Assembly (NCBI RefSeq): GCF_040706535.1
Contig: NZ_JAPDRJ010000002.1
Span: 1 to 64,000, forward strand
Length of the DNA: 64,000 nucleotides
Direction of reading: 5' to 3'
Source: Lentisalinibacter orientalis
GTDB taxonomy: Bacteria; Pseudomonadota; Gammaproteobacteria; Steroidobacterales; Woeseiaceae
The notes below the pieces were generated by a model, which saw only the letters and a program-made list of their open reading frames with translations, had not been told where the DNA came from and did no database searches. The translations under genes were made by a program, and so were the position numbers. Positions 42,876-50,969 of the stretch are shown piece by piece. Every line of letters starts with the position of its first letter. Position 1 is the first letter of the stretch.

Positions 42876-44630
42876 TCATCCGGCGGGCCGCGCCGCCGCG
42901 TCACAGAGATCCCCGATGGCCTGGGCCGCCTCCCGGCCGCTGCCCCAGCGGTGCAGGTGGCCGTCGGAGTAGTAGTAGTAGATGACGTCGTTCGGGAACA
43001 TGGCTATGGCAATACCGCCGAAACCGGACATGAAGGGCACCCACACCGGATGCCCGCAATCGAAATCGGGGCCGGCATCGTAAGCCCAGAACCCGTTGTT
43101 GTAACGGACGCGGGCATCCCCGGCCGCGAGCCCGCGGTCGTCGGGGCGCCGCTGCAGCGCGGCGTCCAGCAATGCACGGTCCAGCACCTGCGTGCCGCCG
43201 ATCCGGCCGGCGCCGTCCATAAGCCAGCGGGCAGCGCGCAAAACGTCGTCCGCCTCGTAGGTCAGGCCGTAGCCGGTGAAAGGCTGGGCCGCGCGGTCGT
43301 AGGTGCGCTTCGTATCGTCCAGCAGCGGGCCCAGCCGTAGCGGACGCCAGACCGAGTCGACCAGTAGTTCCCGATAGACGTCGGCCTGTCCTCCCCTGTC
43401 GAGCAGGCGCTGCATCGCCGTGCCAACCAGATACGTATCGGAGGTGTGATAGACGAAACGCGCGCCCGGCTCGGCCCGGCGCGGAAACAGGCCGCAGGCC
43501 AGGCGGAGCTTCTCCGCGTGGCTGTCGGAGAAGATGAACTGCAGGTGGCCGGCGGCATCCTCGTCCTCGTACGGCCGCGCCGAGTCGTAGTTGCCCGTGG
43601 CCATGTCGAGCGCGTTCTCGAGCGTGACGTCGCCCCAGCGCTCGCGATCGCAGGCCTCGATCAGCGAGGCGATCGGCGCCTGTGATGCGCCGGGACTGAT
43701 TTGCTCGAGCCGCATCAGCCCGACACCCGCGAACAGGGATTTGGCCGTGGAATAGGACGGCAGCGGCAGACTCGTGCACCAGGGGTAGGGCCCGTAGCGC
43801 GTCGGGCAATCGCTGCGGTAGTGGATGCCGCCGGCGACCAGGCCCATCACCGTGAGGTCGCCACGCTTCAGGCCGTCGGCATCACCGAGCGACGAGGGGT
43901 TCACGCCCGGATGGTCCTCGGCCAGGCGGGCGAGCGGGCGCACCGGCAGGCGCGCGGCCTCGTGGCGGCGGAAGCGCGCGACCTGTGCCTCCGCCGACGC
44001 CCCGGCCTCCGCCGCTTCGTAGTCGATATCCATGACGCCCCAGGCGTCGAAGCGGAGATAGGCGCAGGTCTCGCTGACGATCTGCCACGCGGCCCGGGAG
44101 ACCCGCCCCGCATCGTCGAACAGCCAGGTCATGACCCCGTAGTGGGTGCAGTTGGCGGCACGCTCCTGCAGTGCAAACGGTACCGAGGCCCGGCTCCATC
44201 CGCCGTCGCCGGGTTCCTGCCAGGCCCGGCCCGGCTGCAGGATCAGCTCCCAGTAGGGATGGTCGGTGCGCAGCACGCCGAGCGTCAGCGGCACGAGGTC
44301 GCCGCCGTCCTGCAGGTAGCCGAGGTCGAAGCGCGGGAGCGAACGCAGCGCCTCGCCCACGCCGGCCGCCCGGTCGAACTCGTCCTGTAACAGCCGGAAG
44401 CCGTCGGCCGACGTCGTCTGCGGTCGGAGCGTACCGGAGAAACGATGCCGCGGCGACGACGCCTCGGCTGGCGGCGCGTACTCGGACATCGGCACCGGCT
44501 CGGCGAGCGGAGCGTCACCGAGGAGAAACGCAGCGGACAGAACCCGTGGTTCCGCCGCGTGACCCGTCGCCGCGAGGAGAAGAACGAGGATCGCGCACGT
44601 CCCGGCTGCGCTATTCCTCCAGCGGCACAC
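42876..44630 (-). CDS. Exported beta-lactamase-fold serine hydrolase
   Basis: A 584-residue exported protein related to class C beta-lactamases and D-aminopeptidases. The signal peptide is near residues 10-25. The catalytic S-x-x-K is Ser294-Lys297 in PSYSTAKSLF, a Tyr in the second motif region FVYHTSDTYL and a SGFGG near the C-terminus complete the pattern. The first 240 residues form an extra N-terminal domain not seen in simple beta-lactamases. It overlaps the sulfotransferase by 20 bp and ends the six-gene minus-strand run. It probably hydrolyses an ester or peptide in the periplasm; substrate unknown. Confidence 0.8.
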   Translation of the reverse strand: MCRWRNSAAGTCAILVLLLAATGHAAEPRVLSAAFLLGDAPLAEPVPMSEYAPPAEASSPRHRFSGTLRPQTTSADGFRLLQDEFDRAAGVGEALRSLPRFDLGYLQDGGDLVPLTLGVLRTDHPYWELILQPGRAWQEPGDGGWSRASVPFALQERAANCTHYGVMTWLFDDAGRVSRAAWQIVSETCAYLRFDAWGVMDIDYEAAEAGASAEAQVARFRRHEAARLPVRPLARLAEDHPGVNPSSLGDADGLKRGDLTVMGLVAGGIHYRSDCPTRYGPYPWCTSLPLPSYSTAKSLFAGVGLMRLEQISPGASQAPIASLIEACDRERWGDVTLENALDMATGNYDSARPYEDEDAAGHLQFIFSDSHAEKLRLACGLFPRRAEPGARFVYHTSDTYLVGTAMQRLLDRGGQADVYRELLVDSVWRPLRLGPLLDDTKRTYDRAAQPFTGYGLTYEADDVLRAARWLMDGAGRIGGTQVLDRALLDAALQRRPDDRGLAAGDARVRYNNGFWAYDAGPDFDCGHPVWVPFMSGFGGIAIAMFPNDVIYYYYSDGHLHRWGSGREAAQAIGDLCDAAARPAG

Positions 44631-46221
44631 CGGCGGCCTCCAGCACCTCGATCAGTGGAGCGAGTTGACGCCGATAGTCCTTCCAGCGGCCGACCGAGGT
44701 GCGATACACGGGTCGGCGCACCTGCACCGTGCTCGCCGTGGTGGACGCCTCCGGGTTGGTGTGGAACTCGAGGCAGCGGGGCTGCCAGTCGAGCACGCAA
44801 TAGTCCACGAGCCTGCGCGCCTCTGATTCCAGGTCGTTCACGAGATCCTCGTAGCGGACCGTATGTATGACGCCGGGCAGCACGCGTTCCCAATGTTTCA
44901 TCAGGCGGTCGTAGGCCACGTAGTAGCGGCCGAGTTCGGTGAGGTCGTAGGAGAACGGATAGGCGTCCACGAACAGCTGCTTGTAGATGGCGTAGCAGGT
45001 ATCCAGCGGATGGCGCCGCACACTCACGATCCTCGCATTCGGCAGGGCGAGGTGGATCAGCCCCACGTAGAGGAAGTTCAGCGGCATCTTGTCGATGAAG
45101 CGCGGCGTATGGCCGGTGAACGGCCGCGTGCTCTCGACGTAGGCCCGACCCAGCGCGCGGAAGTCGAGCTGCGTGCTGCGCCTGACCAGTTCGTCCCGGT
45201 CTTTCGGCGGCGCATAGCCGACGGCTCGTACCTGCTGCATCATCTGCTCGGCGAAGTTCGTCAGTTCGCCCGCCGCGAAGACGTCGGTGTGGCTCGCGAG
45301 GATGCGCTCGACCAGCGTGGTGCCGGTGCGGGGTAGCCCGAGCACGAAGATGGCCTCGGCGTTGTCTTGGCCGGGCACGGCGCCCTCGAATCGATCCGCC
45401 CCATATTCGTGCTCGAGTGCGGCCATGGTCTCGACGTCGCGGCCGACGTCGTAACGCATGTACTCGCGCCGCGTATCCGCACCCTCCTTCAGATACCGGA
45501 ACGAGCGGACCGACTCGCCGAGGTCCTCCAGCTCCTTTGCCAGCGCGTAGAGGATGTGGACGCGCCCGCGGGCATCTTCAATACCCGCTTCCAGCAGTTG
45601 CGTGAGCGCCGCCACGTGATTCTTCTCCGGCGTCTGCCCGCGGAGCTCGGAGCGGATCTTCCATGCCTCGTAGTCGGTCGGGTCCAGCCGGATGGCTTCG
45701 TCGAAGTACGACTCCGCCGCTTCGATGCGGCCGAGGGAGCGCTCGAGCGCCGCCACGTTGTAATGGTGCTTCGCGTGTCCGGGTTCGGCTGCGACGGCCT
45801 GCCGGTAGTGCGTGACGGCCTGCTCCCGGCGTTCCAGCCGGGTCAGCAGCAGGCCGAGCGTGGAATGCTCGAACGCCGTGCGCAGCCGCCGGCTCTGCAG
45901 CCGGTCGACGAGTTCGCCGAGTGCCTCGATGTGGCCGAGCGCCGCGAGACAGAGTCCCTGCTGCAACAGCAGGACGGTGCGTTCGGGCTCGAGCTCGAGC
46001 GCCTTCTCCGCCGCGGCGAGCGCGCCCCCGGGGTTCTGCATGCGCAGCGCGAGCTGGCTGGCCGCCAGCCAGCCCGGCGCGTAATCCGCATGCTGATGAT
46101 TCAGCTGCCGGCAGACCGCGGCGGCGCCGCGGAGGTCGCCGCTGCGCATCCGCTCGCGCACCCGGGCCTCCAGCGTGGAGGCCGCGTCCGGTGGCGGCTT
46201 GTCCGGATGATGCGGGCGCAT
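44611..46221 (-). CDS. TPR-containing sulfotransferase family protein
   Basis: A 536-residue protein. The first half (about 20-240) is a row of tetratricopeptide repeats (YRQAVAAEPGHAKHHYNVAALER and YFDEAIRLDPTDYEAWKIR, separately). The second half is a PAPS-dependent sulfotransferase domain: the 5'-phosphosulfate loop VLGLPRTGTTLVERIL, then RFIDKMPLNF and the 3'-phosphate site NARIVSVRRHPLDTC. No signal peptide. The ATG at 46219-46221 is preferred since upstream codons lie in the TonB-receptor gene. It starts 20 bp after that receptor's stop, so coupling is likely. Such proteins commonly sit beside TonB receptors; their acceptors are unknown. Confidence 0.87.
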   Translation of the reverse strand: MRPHHPDKPPPDAASTLEARVRERMRSGDLRGAAAVCRQLNHQHADYAPGWLAASQLALRMQNPGGALAAAEKALELEPERTVLLLQQGLCLAALGHIEALGELVDRLQSRRLRTAFEHSTLGLLLTRLERREQAVTHYRQAVAAEPGHAKHHYNVAALERSLGRIEAAESYFDEAIRLDPTDYEAWKIRSELRGQTPEKNHVAALTQLLEAGIEDARGRVHILYALAKELEDLGESVRSFRYLKEGADTRREYMRYDVGRDVETMAALEHEYGADRFEGAVPGQDNAEAIFVLGLPRTGTTLVERILASHTDVFAAGELTNFAEQMMQQVRAVGYAPPKDRDELVRRSTQLDFRALGRAYVESTRPFTGHTPRFIDKMPLNFLYVGLIHLALPNARIVSVRRHPLDTCYAIYKQLFVDAYPFSYDLTELGRYYVAYDRLMKHWERVLPGVIHTVRYEDLVNDLESEARRLVDYCVLDWQPRCLEFHTNPEASTTASTVQVRRPVYRTSVGRWKDYRRQLAPLIEVLEAAGVPLEE

Positions 46222-46241
46222 GGCCCGGACATTATGCGACA

Positions 46242-48749
46242 CTAGAACCGGTAGCCGAGCCTCAGCCCGATGGTGCGCGGCTCCACGATGAACCGGCGAT
46301 TGCCGTTGCCGTACCAGTTCTCGAAGATGCCGGTGTCGTAGCTCCAGTAGGCCGACGGGAATCCGCCGCTCACGCCCTCCTCGTCGGTGAGGTTGCGCAC
46401 GTACAGCGTCGCCTGCCAGTTGTCGCGGGTCAGGGAGGCCGAGGCGCCCAGCAGCAGGAACGACTCGTAGGTCTCGTTCAGCACACTCGACTGGTTGATG
46501 AAGTTCTCCGCCTCGCTCTGGTAGTAGCCGTTCACGCCGGCGACGAGTTCCATGTCGGTGCCCAGCTGCCAGCGGCTGTCCACGTTGAAGCTCAGCGTGT
46601 TGTTCGGCGCCCCGGGCAGGTCCGAGCCCTGCGGCGCCACCACGGCCCCGGTCTGCGGACTGATGAAGTCCTTGTCGAGCTCCGCCTCCAGCCAGGTGTA
46701 GCCCACCCGGTAGTGCAGCGTATCGGTGAGGTAGCCCTCGAATTCCAGCTCGATGCCCCGGGTGGTTGCCTCCTGGCCGTTGGCGGCGAGGAAGAAGCCG
46801 AAGAACGCCGAGGTCGTGTTCAGCTGGGGGTCTTCCCAGTCCACGTAGAAGGCCGCGGCGGTGTACTGGAATGCGTCCGTGCCGCCCTTGATGCCGATCT
46901 CGTAGTTCTTCACCGAGTCCGACTCGAAGGTGCGGATGGCCTCGGCATTCGGCTCGCCGAAGGGATCGCCGTTCTCGAGGCTCGGCACCGCCTGCGCACC
47001 GCCGTGGCGGTAGCCCTCGGAGTAAGTGGTGTAGAGCATGGCGCTCGGGTTCAGGTCCCAGGAGGCGTTCAGCTTCACCAGCACGTCGTCGTCGCTGTCG
47101 GTGGACTGGGGCGCAGCCGGCGAGGTGGATCCCGGCGGCAGCGGGAAGCCCAGGATGGTGTCGTTCACCGTCTCGTTGTCGAACCAGCGGAAGCCGCCCG
47201 TCAGCCGGAAGGTATCGCTGAAGTGGTACGTCACCTCGCCGTAGACGGCGCGCTCCTCGTAATCGGTGTCGCGCACGTACTCGAAGTCGATCTCGCTGAG
47301 ATCGCCGGCGTAGAAGCGCGGCCAGAAGCCGCCGTAGATGCCGCCGATGGTGCAGATGACGTCCCCCGTATCCCGGCAGGCATTCTTGAAGAGGTTCATG
47401 CCCGGGTTCCAGCTCAGCTGGTAGACGCTGGTCTCCTGGTCCATCCAATAGGCGCCCAGGATCCAGTCGAAGCTCTCGCCCGTCTTCGACACCAGCCGGA
47501 ACTCCTGGATGAATGCCTCGTCCTCGTAGCCGCGCTCGGCACGCTGGATGGGCCGCGGCCACTGCCCGCCGTAGAACAGGAAGTTCCAGTCGCGGCCGCC
47601 GCTCGCCCACAGGCCGCCGTTGTCGCTCTCGCCCACGCCCGTGTGGTCGTAGGTGGAGGTGGTCGACGTGAATGTGGCGAAGCCGAAGTCCACCTCCACG
47701 TCCAGGCTCGCCAGGTCGACCTCCCGCGAGGACGGCTCCAGGATCACCTGGCCGCTGTCGTCGTCGCCGTAGGCGAAGAACAGGTCGGAGCCCGGCGGCT
47801 GGCCGTTGTCGCCCACGGTGGTCGAGCGCCGCGCGCCGATCTCGTCTTCCTGGCGGTGATAGTTCAGCTGTACGCTCAGCGAGTCCGTGATGTTGCTGCG
47901 CAGCGCCAGCTTGTAATAGTCGATCTCGACGGTATCGGCGTCCTCGGCTTCCCGGAAGCAGCCGGTGTTGAACAGGATCTGCTGGTCGGTAGCGTCGCGG
48001 GGATCCACGCACTGGCCGTCCACATCGATCAGCGGCTCGCGGAACTCGTTCAGCTGGTAGACGTTGACGTAGTCGATGACGCCGTCGTTATCGATGCGGC
48101 TGTAGGCCGCCCGCAGTGCGGTGCGGTCGCCGATGGGCACGTTGATCATGCCGTCGAAGGCCAGGTTGTTGCCGCCGGAGCCCGACGTGGTGCCGAAGTC
48201 CACCTCTACGCTGGCGTCGAAGGCCTGGGGGTCCGGCACGTTGGCGATGTAGCGCACCGTGCCGCCCAGCGACCCGGAGCCGTACAGGGTGCCCTGGGGC
48301 CCACGCAGCACCTCCACCCGCTCGATGTCCTTCACCAGGAAGTTGGCGAACAGGGGCGTGTTGTCGTAGTAGGTGGCCACGGTCGGCACGGCATTCAGCA
48401 TGATGTCGCCGTTCGCGCCGTTATCCACGTTCAGGCCGCGGATGACGATGTTGTTGACCGTGCCGGAGTTCCGGTAGCCGCGGTCCACGACGGTCACGCC
48501 GTACATGGCCCGCAGCACGTCGTACTGATTGACGACGTTGTGGACATCGACCAGGTAGTCCCCGGACATCGCCGAGATGTTGTACGGGATGTCCTGAACG
48601 CTCGCCTCGCGCCGGGTGGCCGTGACCAGGATCTCCTCGATGACCGGGCCGGCCCCTTCCTGAGCCGGCGCGTTCGCCGACATCGCCATGCACGCCGCCG
48701 TGACGGCGACGGCCAGCGGCTTGCGCCGCAGTTCCAGTTGCTTCTCCAT
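46242..48749 (-). CDS. TonB-dependent outer-membrane receptor
   Basis: An 835-residue outer-membrane barrel that imports a ligand using TonB energy. A signal peptide (ending NAPAQ) is followed by a TonB-box-like EEILVTATRRE, a plug domain (about 45-160, with RGPQGTLYGSGSLGGTVRYI) and a long barrel that ends IGLRLGYRF, with the C-terminal Phe needed for assembly. The barrel is rich in Asp, Gly, Tyr and Trp. In the operon it lies 107 bp downstream of the MFS transporter and just before the sulfotransferase, pointing to uptake of an organic substrate rather than iron. Specific ligand unknown. Confidence 0.94.
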   Translation of the reverse strand: MEKQLELRRKPLAVAVTAACMAMSANAPAQEGAGPVIEEILVTATRREASVQDIPYNISAMSGDYLVDVHNVVNQYDVLRAMYGVTVVDRGYRNSGTVNNIVIRGLNVDNGANGDIMLNAVPTVATYYDNTPLFANFLVKDIERVEVLRGPQGTLYGSGSLGGTVRYIANVPDPQAFDASVEVDFGTTSGSGGNNLAFDGMINVPIGDRTALRAAYSRIDNDGVIDYVNVYQLNEFREPLIDVDGQCVDPRDATDQQILFNTGCFREAEDADTVEIDYYKLALRSNITDSLSVQLNYHRQEDEIGARRSTTVGDNGQPPGSDLFFAYGDDDSGQVILEPSSREVDLASLDVEVDFGFATFTSTTSTYDHTGVGESDNGGLWASGGRDWNFLFYGGQWPRPIQRAERGYEDEAFIQEFRLVSKTGESFDWILGAYWMDQETSVYQLSWNPGMNLFKNACRDTGDVICTIGGIYGGFWPRFYAGDLSEIDFEYVRDTDYEERAVYGEVTYHFSDTFRLTGGFRWFDNETVNDTILGFPLPPGSTSPAAPQSTDSDDDVLVKLNASWDLNPSAMLYTTYSEGYRHGGAQAVPSLENGDPFGEPNAEAIRTFESDSVKNYEIGIKGGTDAFQYTAAAFYVDWEDPQLNTTSAFFGFFLAANGQEATTRGIELEFEGYLTDTLHYRVGYTWLEAELDKDFISPQTGAVVAPQGSDLPGAPNNTLSFNVDSRWQLGTDMELVAGVNGYYQSEAENFINQSSVLNETYESFLLLGASASLTRDNWQATLYVRNLTDEEGVSGGFPSAYWSYDTGIFENWYGNGNRRFIVEPRTIGLRLGYRF

Positions 48750-48856
48750 TGGGTTCTCCCCCCGATCCCGCTCGATGATCTCGTCGGCTATTTCGTTGGC
48801 AATTTCAAATTACCCGAGCCCCCGGAGGCCGCGTAGTACCAGTTCCGGGTCGCCCG

Positions 48857-50053
48857 CTAGTCCAGTTCTTCGGCCAGCGCATCGGACACGGGTGGCACCG
48901 GCGGCGCCGGCCGGTCCTTCAGGCGCGCCGGTATCACACTGGCGATGGTGCTGAGCACCAGCGCGATGACGGCCAGGTTGATGAGCAGGCCGTAGTTGTT
49001 GTCGCCGAGCAGCAGGCCGCCCGCGAGCGGGCCGCTGGCCAGGCCCAGCTTCGACGCGAAACCGCCGAGCGCCGCCATCTGCCCGGTCTCGTCGAAGGCG
49101 GAGACGAGGCCGAGCAGATACGACATGCAGAACGCCCAGGTGATGCCCACGGCGCAGTTCGCCAGCAGGTAGACCATGCCGCTCTCGCTGTAATGCAGGG
49201 CCCAGGTGGCGGCGATGGTCACCAGCATGGCCGCCGCCAGCGGGATGGTGCGCCCGTAGCGGGTATAGAACACGATGACCAGACCGGCGCCCGCCAGCCC
49301 GATCCAGCCCGCCACGGCCAGCGTGATGGTGATGAAGTTGAGGGTGAGACCCTCGAACTTGCCGAGCCCGATGATGAAGGCGAACAGCCCGTTGTTCGCC
49401 GCCTGGAAGAGGAAGATCGAGGCGAGCACGAGCGCGATCGGCACGAGGGCCGATTTCGCCTTCTCCGGGTCGGCGACAGGGCTCGCTGCCGGATCGGCTG
49501 TGTAGGGACCGAGGAACGGCACCATCGCCAGGGTGGCCAGGCTGAAGGCGATCAGCGACAGGAACAGCACGTCGGTGCCGAACACCGGGACCAGCCGGGG
49601 TATGTAGAGGTTGCCCAAGCCGCCGAGCCCGAACTGGATGAACAGCAGCACGCCGAAGGTACGGTCCGGATGCAGCGTCCGCGCGATGACCGAGAAGCCG
49701 ACGCCCACCAGCGCGCCACCCACGCAGCCGTGCACGAAACGCGTGGGGATCATGACCCCGGGGGCCGCGACCAGCATGGACAGGAGATCCATCAGGATCA
49801 GGGTCGCGAGCAGCGTGTAGGCGACCGGCCGCCAGCGGATGCGCCGCACGATGAAGACGATGAGCAGGGCGCCGAGCGCGGCACCGTAGACGTTGGCCGA
49901 CGCCGCGAAACCGGCCTGCCGATCGGTGAAGTCGAGCCCTTCCTTCAGGCCGTCGACAATCGCCGGCATGATGTTCACGTAGAACAGGCCCGCGGTCGCG
50001 AGGAACCCGAGGAAGATCCGCGCCGCCATGCTGTTGGGCGCGACCGCCCGCAT
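48857..50053 (-). CDS. MFS transporter
   Basis: A 398-residue major facilitator with about twelve hydrophobic segments, for example LLATLILMDLLSMLVAAPGV and ASIFLFQAANNGLFAFIIGL. Cytoplasmic basic loops such as FIVRRIRWRP follow the positive-inside rule. It resembles the sugar/aromatic acid type but no signature decides. The ATG at 50051-50053 overlaps the nitrilase stop (ATGA), which fixes the start. It would carry the TonB-receptor substrate, or the amidase product, across the inner membrane. Confidence 0.88.
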   Translation of the reverse strand: MRAVAPNSMAARIFLGFLATAGLFYVNIMPAIVDGLKEGLDFTDRQAGFAASANVYGAALGALLIVFIVRRIRWRPVAYTLLATLILMDLLSMLVAAPGVMIPTRFVHGCVGGALVGVGFSVIARTLHPDRTFGVLLFIQFGLGGLGNLYIPRLVPVFGTDVLFLSLIAFSLATLAMVPFLGPYTADPAASPVADPEKAKSALVPIALVLASIFLFQAANNGLFAFIIGLGKFEGLTLNFITITLAVAGWIGLAGAGLVIVFYTRYGRTIPLAAAMLVTIAATWALHYSESGMVYLLANCAVGITWAFCMSYLLGLVSAFDETGQMAALGGFASKLGLASGPLAGGLLLGDNNYGLLINLAVIALVLSTIASVIPARLKDRPAPPVPPVSDALAEELD

Positions 50054-50919
50054 CAGCCGTTCTCGTCCCTGCGCGCGGAGGCCGCCGGGCCCAGCGGGCC
50101 GAGCGAGCGCAGATATTCCGAGTCGTGCCCTTCCACGTAGGGCGGGAACTCGAGGCGGCTGTCGCGGAAGCTCTTCAGCGGCTGGCCGAGTCCGTGCCAG
50201 CCGTTCCTGCGTGCCTCGCGCACCTGCTCGAGGTCCAGGCGCATCACCATGATCTCGCGCCCCTTGCCGGCCTGGTGGATGACCTCGCCGCCCGGCCCCG
50301 CCACGATGGTGCCGCCGACGCCGAGCGGACCGGCCAGGTTCACGTCCACGAAGTAGCACTGGTACATGGCCGCGCTCGCCCGCACGATGCACTGCTCGGC
50401 CTCGCGGTCGATGGTGCTGGTGAGCGAGGGATGCAGGATCACCTCGGCGCCCATCCAGGCGAGCGTGCGCAGCGTCTCCTGGAACCACATGTCGTAGCAG
50501 ATGGAGACGCCGAAGCGCCCGATGCCCGGCACGTCGAAGACCACGAACTCGGAACCCGGCGTCACGCCCTTCTCGTAGGGACGCCAGGGGAACTGTTTGC
50601 GGTAGCGGGCGACGACCCGCCCCTCCGGATCGATCACCGGCGCGGTGTTGTAACAGGCGTCGCCGTCCCGCTCCATGATGGAGCCCGGCACCAGCCAGAT
50701 GCCGTGCCGGCGCGCCAGCACGGCGAAACGGGTCTCGAACTCGCCCGGCATGGGCTGGGCGTACTTCGGGTCGGAGCCGTAGGCGTTCAGCTCGCCGAGC
50801 AGCACCATGTCCACCCACGGGAACCGGCGCATCACCGCGTCGATCTCCGCCGCCATGGAATCCGTGTTGTCGCCGTTAGCGGCTTCGAGCTGCAGCGCAG
50901 CGATTCCGATCACGCTCAT
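50053..50919 (-). CDS. Carbon-nitrogen hydrolase (nitrilase superfamily)
   Basis: A 288-residue nitrilase-fold hydrolase. The catalytic Glu-Lys-Cys triad is Glu43 (LGELNAYG), Lys108 (RYRKQFPW) and Cys141 (SICYDMWF). Those flanks and HPSLTSTIDR suit aliphatic amidase or carbamoylase relatives rather than true nitrilases. The start at 50917-50919 gives the family N-terminus. It sits between the MocR regulator and the MFS gene in the same direction, so its substrate is probably an amide that enters through this locus. Confidence 0.9.
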   Translation of the reverse strand: MSVIGIAALQLEAANGDNTDSMAAEIDAVMRRFPWVDMVLLGELNAYGSDPKYAQPMPGEFETRFAVLARRHGIWLVPGSIMERDGDACYNTAPVIDPEGRVVARYRKQFPWRPYEKGVTPGSEFVVFDVPGIGRFGVSICYDMWFQETLRTLAWMGAEVILHPSLTSTIDREAEQCIVRASAAMYQCYFVDVNLAGPLGVGGTIVAGPGGEVIHQAGKGREIMVMRLDLEQVREARRNGWHGLGQPLKSFRDSRLEFPPYVEGHDSEYLRSLGPLGPAASARRDENG

Positions 50920-50969
50920 CCGTGCACTCCCCCGGGTCCGGAGGCTCAAACTACTCGCGATCGGCAGTG

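Noticed and set aside
44611..48012. A single 1133-codon frame joining the sulfotransferase to upstream sequence
   Set aside because: The upstream part is an Arg/Gly-rich out-of-frame reading of the TonB receptor gene; the real start is the ATG at 46219-46221.
48857..50818. A longer MFS protein with a 250-residue N-terminal extension
   Set aside because: The extension is an out-of-frame reading of the nitrilase gene; the ATGA overlap marks the true start.
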